A stretch of 64,000 nt of DNA from NCBI GenBank assembly GCA_946186185.1, contig CAMHMJ010000007.1, positions 1 to 64,000 on the forward strand, written 5' to 3'. The DNA is from an uncultured Treponema sp. (GTDB lineage: Bacteria; Spirochaetota; Spirochaetia; Treponematales; Treponemataceae). Positions within the stretch are counted from its first letter, which is position 1. Every line of letters starts with the position of its first letter. Shown here piece by piece: positions 15,096 to 23,098 of this stretch. The position numbers were made by a program, and so were the translations under genes. The notes under the pieces are model-generated. The model did no database searches and was not told the origin of the DNA. It was given only the letters and a program-made list of their open reading frames with translations.

Positions 15096-17201
15096 ATGAA
15101 AAATAAAGTATGCAGCCTTGTAAAAAAAAGCAGTAAATATCTCCTTTGTGTAAGCATTTTTTTTGCTCCTTCCGGTGCAGTTTTTTCTCAAAATTCTGAA
15201 ATTCGAGATGAGCTTTTAGTTACAAAGGATATCCGTACTGCGGATGAAGGCTTTGCATACGAGGAATTCCGGCGGGGAATTCAGGCTTTTTACCGCGGAA
15301 GCTACAACGATTCCATCCTTCAGTTTGAAAAAGCCCTGAGTTACACTCCGGAAGACAACAGAATTCTGGAATGGCTTGGAAAGGGGTATTACTATTCCGG
15401 TCTTGAAGGAACTGCCCTTCAGGAGTGGGAACGCTGTTCTTCCCTTGGCTGGGGCGGACTTCTATTAAAAAATAAGATTGAAATCGTAAAGGAGCGGCGC
15501 TTTTCCTTTGAAGATGACCCCATAGAAACCGTATATACGGAAGCCGGAAGCTATCCGGGAGTTTACAACGGGAACCTTATTTTTTCAGAACCGGTCAGCG
15601 TGCTTCCGAACAACAACGGCACCTTCTGGGTTTTGTGTTACGGCTCCAACGAACTTCTGCTTTTTAATATCAACGGAACTGTAATTGACCGCATAACCGG
15701 ACCATTAAACGGCTTTGACCATCCTCTTGATATGATCCGCCTTTCTTCCGGAAACATTCTTGTTACGGAAGCTCAGGGAAACAGACTGTGCGTTCTTGAC
15801 AGAAAGGGTCATTTTATAAAATACATCGGAAAAAAAGGCCGGGGTGTCGGGGAACTGATGGGGCCTCAGTACGTCTGTGAAGATTTTCGCGGAAACCTCT
15901 ATGTGACAGATTACGGTAACAGACGGGTTTCTGTATTCGATAAAGAAGGAAACGGACTTTTTTACTTTGGTGCCAATGCAAAGGGAGATTTTCCGGGGCT
16001 TAAGGGACCAACCGGAATTGCCGTTATCGGAGATTCCGTTTTTGTTTCAGACGATGTAAAAGGTTCTATTTATGAATTTGATTTTTCCGGTAACTTCAGA
16101 CGCCGCATCGTTCTGGACGGAACCTTAAAACGACCTGAATCCATGAAGGTCTGGTCGGATTATCTGGTGGTTTCTGATTCCAATAAGGTGCTTTCTATAG
16201 ATACCAGAACCGGGGAAGTATACGAAAATATCAATTCCGGAAATGCCCCAAGCCGGATTACCAGTGCCGTTCCGGATGTAAACGGAAATATCCTTGTAAC
16301 GGATTTTAAGGCTAATGAAGTTTATGTCATGTCAAAAATGCAGGAACTGGTGGGTGGTCTTTTTGTTCAGATTGAAAAGGTGGACGCAAGCCGTTTCCCG
16401 GAAGTCCAGCTGGACATCAAGGTTGAAAGCCGTACCAGAAATTCTATAGTCGGCCTTAAGGAAAATAACTTTTACATCACGGAAGATAAGCGTCCTGTAA
16501 GCAAACTGAAATTCCTGGGAGCTGCCTCCGATAACGATTATGCCGATATTACTCTTGTTATAGACCGTTCTTTCTCAATGAAGAACGATAATTCTCTTTC
16601 CCTTGTGGAAAGCGCCGTAAAGGATATTGTCAAAGATATGGGTGGAAGGGGAGTTTTACGCATTTTAAGCGCCGGCCTTCTTCCTGCAAATGAATATACG
16701 GGAAATCCTGAAAAGGAGCGGCTTTTCAGTGCAAAAGCATTAAAAACTCCCTGTTCTTCAATTGTTCCCCTTGATTTAGCCTTCCGCCTTGCAACAAACG
16801 AGCTTGTAAATGCGGCTAAAAAGCGGGCTGTTATATTCATTACCGACGGAAAAGTTACTCAGCACAGCTTTGACAAGTACAGCCTTGCAGAAACTGCAAG
16901 CTACATGAACAATAATTCAGTTATCCTTTGTGCAATCTACCTGAATGAAGATGGAATTTCTGAAGAAACTGAATATCTTGTAAACAATACAAAGGGAAAA
17001 AGCTATTACATATTCCGGGAGGAAGGGCTTTCTTCTGTTGTGAGCGACATCGTGGATGAACCTCAGGGAAATTATTCCTTCAGCTATGTATCAGCCCTTC
17101 AGACAAACTTTGGCGAAAAATTCCTGCCGGTTGAAGTTGAAACCTATCTGATGAACCGAAGCGGCCGCGACGAAACCGGCTACTTTTCCCCTCTCAAATA
17201 A
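15096..17201 (+). CDS. exported TPR - NHL beta-propeller - VWA domain protein
   Basis: A 701-residue protein. The signal peptide covers residues ~1-32 (ending GAVFSQ). A TPR pair follows (EEFRRGIQAFYRGSYNDSIL, ~50-120), then six or so NHL-type propeller repeats (~150-420; for example DRITGPLNGFDHPLDMIRLS and VTDYGNRRVSVFDKEGNG). A von Willebrand A domain lies at ~465-660 with the metal-site DRSFSMKND (DxSxS) and ITDGKV. The domains suggest a periplasmic or surface adhesion or assembly platform. The family seems conserved in treponemes, but no role is known to me. Confidence 0.75.
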   Translation: MKNKVCSLVKKSSKYLLCVSIFFAPSGAVFSQNSEIRDELLVTKDIRTADEGFAYEEFRRGIQAFYRGSYNDSILQFEKALSYTPEDNRILEWLGKGYYYSGLEGTALQEWERCSSLGWGGLLLKNKIEIVKERRFSFEDDPIETVYTEAGSYPGVYNGNLIFSEPVSVLPNNNGTFWVLCYGSNELLLFNINGTVIDRITGPLNGFDHPLDMIRLSSGNILVTEAQGNRLCVLDRKGHFIKYIGKKGRGVGELMGPQYVCEDFRGNLYVTDYGNRRVSVFDKEGNGLFYFGANAKGDFPGLKGPTGIAVIGDSVFVSDDVKGSIYEFDFSGNFRRRIVLDGTLKRPESMKVWSDYLVVSDSNKVLSIDTRTGEVYENINSGNAPSRITSAVPDVNGNILVTDFKANEVYVMSKMQELVGGLFVQIEKVDASRFPEVQLDIKVESRTRNSIVGLKENNFYITEDKRPVSKLKFLGAASDNDYADITLVIDRSFSMKNDNSLSLVESAVKDIVKDMGGRGVLRILSAGLLPANEYTGNPEKERLFSAKALKTPCSSIVPLDLAFRLATNELVNAAKKRAVIFITDGKVTQHSFDKYSLAETASYMNNNSVILCAIYLNEDGISEETEYLVNNTKGKSYYIFREEGLSSVVSDIVDEPQGNYSFSYVSALQTNFGEKFLPVEVETYLMNRSGRDETGYFSPLK

Positions 17202-17245
17202 ATGTTGAGTTTTCAGATATAATTAAAAATTTGATACTCGGCCTT

Positions 17246-18430
17246 TTATTTCTTGTTTCCTTCAAACAGCCGGGCTTTTTTCAGCTTTGCTTCCGGGTGC
17301 TTTGAGTTTATCTTCAGCACTGCCTGTTCAACGGCTTTTCTTTTGTTTTCTCCAAAATCAAAAAGGCTTCCCTGTTCGTCTTCGATTTTATCTTTGACAT
17401 TGGAAAGTCCAAGTCCCAGAAGTCGGATTCCCCGTTCTGCATCATATTTTTTCTCAAAAAGCGCTTTTGCCCTTTCAAACAGCGCATCGCTTGAGGTGAT
17501 GTAATCTTCCAGGGTTTCCTGCACCGTAATTGTCTGAAAGTCGTCAAAGCGGATTTTTACGGTTACGGTTTTTGAATACTGTTTTTTTGAAAGCAGGCGG
17601 AACATCACGCTCTGGGAGAGGGATAAAAGAGCGGTTTCCGCGCTGTACAGGTCCGTTAAATCATAGGGAAAGGTTATTTCATTGCTGATGGAATGTTCCC
17701 GGGGCTGTTCGTTCATTATTCCGGTTTCTTTTCCCCGGACAACATTGTACAAAAATAGACCAAGATTTTCCCCGAAGACCATTTTCAGGGTTTCTTCCGG
17801 CACGTTGTGGAGGTCCCTTGTGGTATAAAAGCCTGCGCTGTTTATCCGTTTTAAAGTTTTTTCTCCGATTCCCCAGACATCTTTTAAGGGCAGGGAAAGC
17901 ATAAAAGCTTCTTCGCTTCCGGCAGGAATTGTGTAAAAGCCGTCTGGCTTATTTACTTCGCTTGCAAGCTTTGCAAGGTATTTTGTGGAAGCCATGCCCA
18001 CGGATACCGTAAGCCCCGTTGCTTCCAGAATTTCTTTTTTAATGCGGAGGGCAACCTCCTCCGGTTTTCCGAATAAAAGCTCCGTTCCCGTGATATCAAT
18101 GCTTGCCTCGTCAATTGAAATCTGATGAACGTCGGGGGAGTAATTACCGAGAATTTCCATAATTTGGGAAGAAACCTCGGCGTAGCGCTTCATATTTCCG
18201 TGAATAAAAATCCCCTGGGGACAGAGTCTGTGGGCTGTAGCTGAAGGCATTGCGGAATGTACCCCAAAGCGGCGGGCTTCGTAGCTGGCGGTTGAAACAA
18301 CGCTTCTTCTGTCTTCCGGTCGTCCTCCAACGATTACGGGTTTTCCCTTCAGCTCCGGATGGTCGTGCTGTTCAACCGAGGCAAAAAACGCGTCCATATC
18401 AACATGAAGAATGGTTCTTTCTGTTCCCAT
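17246..18430 (-). CDS. dinB: DNA polymerase IV (Y-family)
   Basis: An error-prone translesion polymerase. The palm acidic residues are in HVDMDAFFASVEQ (Asp11, Asp13) and SIDEAS (Asp107, Glu108). The helix-hairpin-helix stretch LKDVWGIGEKTLKRINSAGF and the little-finger domain follow, to residue 394. A typical C-terminal clamp-binding end is not obvious; the best candidate is QGSLFDFG at ~365. The start is one base after the stop of the upstream membrane protein gene, with GGAAAG as ribosome binding site, so the two are coupled. No lexA-like box was recognised. Confidence 0.95.
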   Translation of the reverse strand: MGTERTILHVDMDAFFASVEQHDHPELKGKPVIVGGRPEDRRSVVSTASYEARRFGVHSAMPSATAHRLCPQGIFIHGNMKRYAEVSSQIMEILGNYSPDVHQISIDEASIDITGTELLFGKPEEVALRIKKEILEATGLTVSVGMASTKYLAKLASEVNKPDGFYTIPAGSEEAFMLSLPLKDVWGIGEKTLKRINSAGFYTTRDLHNVPEETLKMVFGENLGLFLYNVVRGKETGIMNEQPREHSISNEITFPYDLTDLYSAETALLSLSQSVMFRLLSKKQYSKTVTVKIRFDDFQTITVQETLEDYITSSDALFERAKALFEKKYDAERGIRLLGLGLSNVKDKIEDEQGSLFDFGENKRKAVEQAVLKINSKHPEAKLKKARLFEGNKK

Positions 18431-18431
18431 T

Positions 18432-20435
18432 TTACTTTCCTGAAATTTCTTTCTTTATGAGCTTTATGTGTTCTTCATTTTCACAGATAAGCTCGCAGAA
18501 TATTTTTATGGTGGTTTCCTCGTCTTCCCGGGCGATATATCTTAGGGTAATGTTTTCCGGGGGGTAAAGGGGGAGCCGGAATATGTCGGTATAATTTCCC
18601 TTGTCCTGAATAAAATCATTGTCGGAATACAGAACCGGATTTGATTTTTTTCCGCATATCTGAACGTGAACGCTTCGTGTATTTTCAGGAGTTTCGATGT
18701 TTAAAATCCTTGTTTTTTCTCCGTAGTTTCGTTTGTCCTGTATTCTGACCTTTACCAGTGAAGCTTCTCCGCTTTCAACATATGTTTTTTTCTGAAGAAC
18801 ACCGGGATTTTTGTATTTTTCCGGAATCAGATAGTCTGCAAAAACTGAGATCACAAGAAATATCAGAAAAGCCGCACCAAAAGTAATGATATTCTGAACA
18901 TGGAACTTTTTGGTTCCCTTGCTTGCTTTTTTCCATTTTGCGTTAAGGCGAACAAGAATTCGAAGCCACTGGATTTCAAAGGGCAGAAGGGTTACGGAAG
19001 CGAATACATTAAAATAAAGGGGACTTCTGACCAGAATTTGAAGAGCCTGAGGTTTTGAATATTTTATAAGCTGCACGGCGTAGGGAATAAAGGGTGTAAA
19101 AAGCATAAAAAAGTAGAAAAGAAGGGGGCCTGTGTGCCGTGCCGGCCGGGAAAGGTATAAAAGAATGTATTCGAAGGCAAAAAGGTAAAAAAGAGAAAGG
19201 TCTAAACTTGGAAAAAGAATCAGGTTTATAATGCCGCTGATTGTTACAAGATAGGAATAGGCATTTGAAATAAGAATTCCCTGAAATTTAAGAAACAGAA
19301 GAAAAACCAGGGTACTTAAGGTAAAACCTGAAAGCAGTTTTATTGCCACCTGAATATAAATGTTGGCAGAAAAGACGTTGTACAGAAACAGAGAAAAGGC
19401 TTGGGAAAGAAAAAGCGAAATCGTTGTTACAAAAACTGAAAGTGGTATCAGATACCAGAGCTTTAAAATATCTTCCGTAAGCCGTTCTTTTGTCTGCCGG
19501 TTTAAAAAGGAAAGCTCGGAAAGGGCAAAAAGACTGAGTCCTGCTGAAATTATAAAGAGAAGGAGAGTGAGCTTTTCAGAGAAAAATGCGGAAAGCCCTT
19601 CAAAAGCAATCTGGTTTGAATGACTGTCGAAAACTGAAACCGAGGGATTTTCATATTCCTTTATGAACTCTTCAAAAAATGCAGGGAGTTTATCCAGATT
19701 TTCTTCTTCTCTGCTGAAGTTTACGCAGATACAGGAGCTTCCCGCTTCAGAAAAAAGATTTGCCCTGTCATCAGTTTTTAGAAAATCCATTTTATACAAA
19801 AAAGTTATAAGGCCACCCGCAATATCAAACATCATGGAGTTTTTCTGGAAGGCATCGGCGGCGGCCTTTGAAAGGTAAGTCGGGGAGGAGGATTTTTTTG
19901 TTCCGCCTATGATTCTGTTTTTCCCGGCTAAATTTATAACTACCGCATTTACCGAAAGTGCATCAGAAAGATTCTGAGTATAGGCTTCCGTGCCGCTTTT
20001 AAGGGATGGCATTGAATAATTGAAAGCGTCACCGTAGGTAAAAATCAGATTTATTTTCTGAACATGCGGAGTTTCTTTAATTTTTGTGCAGAGCCTGCTT
20101 ATAATTTCACTTTTATCAAAAAAATCTTCGGTTTTAAGTGCAATGGCAAGTTCAGCTGTGCTGTTCCCTTCAATTTTCTTTTGTTCATTTGAGGGAAATG
20201 TGACGATAATATTATAGGGAAAAATGTTGCTTTCATTAAAGACAATATTTTCTTTTCTGTGATTTACATGAAGTGAAGAAAGCAGGTTTGAAAGCTGAAC
20301 GCATTTTTCATAGCCTCTGCTGTTTGTAGAGGCTGTTGTGCTGCCGGAAGGAGTGTCGGCGGCATAAGCAAAAAAAACTGTTGTAAAAATCAGAAGTGCA
20401 CTGAGAATATATTTTTTACAACTGTTTTTCTTCAT
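18432..20435 (-). CDS. exported multi-pass membrane protein, possibly degenerate M28 peptidase-like
   Basis: A 667-residue protein: signal peptide (residues 1-25, ending FFAYA), an extracytoplasmic domain (~30-280), seven or eight membrane segments (~285-535) and a C-terminal extracytoplasmic beta-rich domain. The first domain has stretches reminiscent of M28 peptidases (NLSDALSVNAVVINLAG, DDRANLFSEAGSSCICVN), and the M28-plus-membrane layout recalls GPAA1-like proteins. The metal-binding His/Asp set is not clearly present, so peptidase activity is doubtful. It is transcribed from a leaderless-type promoter and coupled to dinB. Confidence 0.5.
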   Translation of the reverse strand: MKKNSCKKYILSALLIFTTVFFAYAADTPSGSTTASTNSRGYEKCVQLSNLLSSLHVNHRKENIVFNESNIFPYNIIVTFPSNEQKKIEGNSTAELAIALKTEDFFDKSEIISRLCTKIKETPHVQKINLIFTYGDAFNYSMPSLKSGTEAYTQNLSDALSVNAVVINLAGKNRIIGGTKKSSSPTYLSKAAADAFQKNSMMFDIAGGLITFLYKMDFLKTDDRANLFSEAGSSCICVNFSREEENLDKLPAFFEEFIKEYENPSVSVFDSHSNQIAFEGLSAFFSEKLTLLLFIISAGLSLFALSELSFLNRQTKERLTEDILKLWYLIPLSVFVTTISLFLSQAFSLFLYNVFSANIYIQVAIKLLSGFTLSTLVFLLFLKFQGILISNAYSYLVTISGIINLILFPSLDLSLFYLFAFEYILLYLSRPARHTGPLLFYFFMLFTPFIPYAVQLIKYSKPQALQILVRSPLYFNVFASVTLLPFEIQWLRILVRLNAKWKKASKGTKKFHVQNIITFGAAFLIFLVISVFADYLIPEKYKNPGVLQKKTYVESGEASLVKVRIQDKRNYGEKTRILNIETPENTRSVHVQICGKKSNPVLYSDNDFIQDKGNYTDIFRLPLYPPENITLRYIAREDEETTIKIFCELICENEEHIKLIKKEISGK

Positions 20436-20441
20436 TATTAT

Positions 20442-20470
20442 ATTATAATTAAAAAGTTATTACATTGCAA
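20442..20470 (-). promoter_or_regulatory. leaderless promoter of the membrane protein-dinB operon
   Basis: TTGCAA (20465-20470), a 17-nt spacer and TATAAT (20442-20447) lie on the minus strand, followed by six bases and the ATG. The -35 hexamer is a palindrome shared with the divergent promoter at 20465-20493. Confidence 0.75.
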
Positions 20471-20493
20471 ATAGCAGAAATATAGGTTATAAT
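20465..20493 (+). promoter_or_regulatory. promoter of the 20519 gene, sharing its -35 with the divergent promoter
   Basis: TTGCAA (20465-20470), exactly 17 nt and TATAAT (20488-20493) lie on the plus strand, with an AGGAG ribosome binding site ~13 nt before the ATG. The same six base pairs serve as the -35 in the opposite direction. Confidence 0.75.
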
Positions 20494-20518
20494 AACAGTT
20501 CAGGAGTATTTAGTAGAT

Positions 20519-21685
20519 ATGTGTGCATCCGGCAAAAAATTAATGCTTGAGCTTCCGTTAAAAGTCATTCTGACAGAAGACGGAGCGTCAAACTTTATCA
20601 GTCACAAGAAACGTCTTATGCGTTTCCGTCTGGCAGATAATATTGATGAATATGGTATTTCACTCAACAAATTTTCCCCACAGTCTATTCAAAGTATGCT
20701 CCTCCTTGATTACATTTCTAAGATTGAAATGTCCATGCCGGAATTTGTTTCTTCCAGACAGGAAGTAATGGATCTTTCAAAAATCGTGGTTTACTCTCTT
20801 TTGTACAAGCAGTTTGACCGTGAAATCTACTCTGCAATTCTTCAGTGTGAATGTGTAAGAAGCTATAACCGAAAAAATCCTGCCCATCTTATTGATGAAC
20901 GCACGAAGATGAGCGAAAAGCAGCTCCGTCAGATTCTTACAAATAAAGATGCAATAATAAATACAACCCGAAAAGAAATTCTTGATCCTGTATGGCAGGA
21001 AATTCGCGACAATAAAGATTACTCCATCGAAGAAAAGAACGTTTATATGCTCATGAGTGAAAAGTTTATGAACCGAATGAGCCTTATGAACTGGTATGTA
21101 ATTACTCTTTTCTACAAGTCTGAAGGTTTTCAGGATATGATTATCGTAATCCGTAACCTTCTTGCAGCCTATATGGAAAAATCAAAGGTTGCAGAATACA
21201 TTTCCGTAATGGTTATGGAGCTTGCCTTAAACAGTGAAAACGCAAATATCAGAAAAGAAGCAAAAAATATGTTCCCTACAGTGGACGATATAAACTCAAT
21301 TCTGATAGATCCGGAAAACCGGGCAAAGATTGTAAAGGAACTTCAGAAAAAGAGAGTTCTCGTTTCCGTTCAGTGGAAGCTGGGAGGCGGTTCTACCTCC
21401 ATCGGTAAGCAGGGACGCCTTCAGATTACCCTTTATAACAAGGACGACGAGTTCCAGGAAATCAAGGACAACATCGAAACAAAGATGGCTGCCGATACAA
21501 AAAAGCGTACCCTTATCGATTTCTATCGAGAGCTTCCGGACGGACAGGAAGGTACCGACCTTGGACTTTACTATCTTTCTTACCTTGATGATGCCTGTAA
21601 AAAAGTAGACGTAAAATTTGAATCTCTGGTAAATCAGTTCTCTGCCAGCGATCTTACCGTCATTAACCTTATTTTCAACTTCTAA
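20519..21685 (+). CDS. conserved treponemal protein with possible degenerate GHKL ATPase-like end
   Basis: A 388-residue cytoplasmic protein without signal or membrane segment. The family is not recognised. In the C-terminal half VMVMELALNSENANIRKEAK resembles the N-box of histidine kinases, and GTDLGLYYLSYLDDACKKVD resembles a G-box (GTGLGL), with a beta-rich stretch between (LVSVQWKLGGGSTSIGKQGR). The key GxG glycine is Asp here, so ATP binding may be lost. The N-terminal half is helical and has no His-box. It may be a signalling or anti-sigma-like protein; this is inference. It is followed 5 nt later by a lipoprotein gene. Confidence 0.5.
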   Translation: MCASGKKLMLELPLKVILTEDGASNFISHKKRLMRFRLADNIDEYGISLNKFSPQSIQSMLLLDYISKIEMSMPEFVSSRQEVMDLSKIVVYSLLYKQFDREIYSAILQCECVRSYNRKNPAHLIDERTKMSEKQLRQILTNKDAIINTTRKEILDPVWQEIRDNKDYSIEEKNVYMLMSEKFMNRMSLMNWYVITLFYKSEGFQDMIIVIRNLLAAYMEKSKVAEYISVMVMELALNSENANIRKEAKNMFPTVDDINSILIDPENRAKIVKELQKKRVLVSVQWKLGGGSTSIGKQGRLQITLYNKDDEFQEIKDNIETKMAADTKKRTLIDFYRELPDGQEGTDLGLYYLSYLDDACKKVDVKFESLVNQFSASDLTVINLIFNF

Positions 21686-21689
21686 AAAA

Positions 21690-22346
21690 ATGCGCCACAA
21701 GTTTTTTCTTCCGCTTTTTTTAGTGCTTTTCTCATTTTTTTCCTGTTCTGACAGTGAACCTAAGGTAATTGCGTCTTCTGCCTATGTGATTATGGAATAT
21801 CCGGACGAGGAAAGCCTTCCGACACAGAGACTCTGTGTTTTTGTGGAAACTTCAAGCGATGTTCATCGTGCCCAGAGTCTTGAAATCTTAAACCGGGATA
21901 CTGATTTTCAGTGGAAATGTGATAAGCCTGTAATATTTTCAAACGATAAAAGACAGTGGGCGGGGTGCACGGAGTTTGTAGGGCCCTATAATACGGAAAT
22001 TCCAACGGGTTTTTACGACATAAAATATATTGACGCCCAGGAACGCAGCTTTGATTCCCTGATTACTGTAAATTATTCAAAGGATTTTCTTAACCTTAAA
22101 GCCGGGGAAGTTATCTCCAATATCAAAGGCCGATATCGGGAACAGATTGCCGTGTATACAAAGGACAATATCCTCTGTTATTATGGAGATATACGGGAGC
22201 AGTGGAAGGATGAAAAAAAGATTTTCTCTGCTCACAGCGGTTCTGCCTGGTACAGAAAGTGTATTGTGGTAACGGGCACAAGTTTAATCTGTATGATGCC
22301 CCCAAGAACCAAAGCCGATGTTGACCGGGACTCAGCAGAAAATTAA
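21690..22346 (+). CDS. lipoprotein of unknown function
   Basis: A 218-residue protein with a lipoprotein signal (MRHKFFLPLFLVLFSFFSC); Cys19 is the predicted lipidated residue. The mature part has beta-type segments (YVIMEYPDEESLPTQRLCVF, TGFYDIKYIDAQERSFDSL) and several Cys residues. No known domain was recognised. It follows the 20519 gene by 4 nt and is probably in its operon. Its stop codon runs directly into a decayed copy of the intergenic repeat. Confidence 0.7.
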   Translation: MRHKFFLPLFLVLFSFFSCSDSEPKVIASSAYVIMEYPDEESLPTQRLCVFVETSSDVHRAQSLEILNRDTDFQWKCDKPVIFSNDKRQWAGCTEFVGPYNTEIPTGFYDIKYIDAQERSFDSLITVNYSKDFLNLKAGEVISNIKGRYREQIAVYTKDNILCYYGDIREQWKDEKKIFSAHSGSAWYRKCIVVTGTSLICMMPPRTKADVDRDSAEN

Positions 22347-22378
22347 AAGGTTCCCGCTGAGAGCTAATTTTGCAATAA
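22340..22378. repeat. partial copy of the intergenic hairpin repeat
   Basis: On the minus strand GCTCTCAGCGGGAACC (16 nt identical to the left arm of the full copies) lies at 22350-22365. Flanking bases AAAATTA/TAATTTT and CTCAGC/GCTGAG can pair, giving a small hairpin directly after the lipoprotein stop codon. Confidence 0.6.
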
Positions 22379-22418
22379 ATTATAAACTCAACTTTCATAA
22401 TATTTTTAAGGGGATTTT

Positions 22419-23093
22419 ATGCAGGAAAATTTCCGTGTAATCAAAACCTATGTTTTAAGAAAGGGCAGAATGACCCAGAGTCAGGAACGGGACTATAACG
22501 AGCTTTCACCGGTTTGGTGTATTCCCTTCAAAGATGAAAAAATTAATCTTGTGGATATTTTTCAGAATACAAATCCGGTTGTAATCGAAATCGGTTTTGG
22601 AATGGGAAAGGCCACTGCCGAAATTGCTGCAGCCAACCCGAACATAAACTATATTGGAATTGAAGTTCATACTCCTGGGGTTGGAAAGCTTCTTGGTGAA
22701 ATCAGAAACCGGGATTTGAAAAATCTATACATCATTGAACACGATGCCCTTGAAGTTCTTGAAAAAATGATTCCGGATGAAAGTATCAGCGGTTTTCACA
22801 TCTTCTTTCCGGATCCGTGGCAGAAAAAAAAGCACCATAAACGACGACTTGTACAGCGTCCTCACACAGATCTGATTGCTTCAAAATTAGCAAAAGGCGG
22901 CTACTTTTATTTTGTAACCGACTGGCTTGAATATGCAGAATGCGCCCTTCCGGAATTGACTGCAACACCGGGTTTAAAAAACAAATACGAAGGCTTTGCA
23001 GAAAAGCAGGAGTGGCGGCCGGAAACCAAGTTTGAAAAACGGGGAATTGAAGAGGAAAGAGTGATTACTGAGCTCTATTTCGTGAAGGAATAG
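22419..23093 (+). CDS. trmB: tRNA (guanine-N7-)-methyltransferase
   Basis: Methylates guanine 46 of tRNA using SAM. The family motifs are clear: [20 protein letters not shown] for SAM binding, [35 protein letters not shown] (the signature PDPWxKxRHxKRR) and a C-terminal TKFEKRG. The 224-residue length is normal. An AAGGGG site precedes the ATG. ligA starts 5 nt after the stop, indicating an operon. Confidence 0.95.
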   Translation: MQENFRVIKTYVLRKGRMTQSQERDYNELSPVWCIPFKDEKINLVDIFQNTNPVVIEIGFGMGKATAEIAAANPNINYIGIEVHTPGVGKLLGEIRNRDLKNLYIIEHDALEVLEKMIPDESISGFHIFFPDPWQKKKHHKRRLVQRPHTDLIASKLAKGGYFYFVTDWLEYAECALPELTATPGLKNKYEGFAEKQEWRPETKFEKRGIEEERVITELYFVKE

Positions 23094-23098
23094 TTTTT

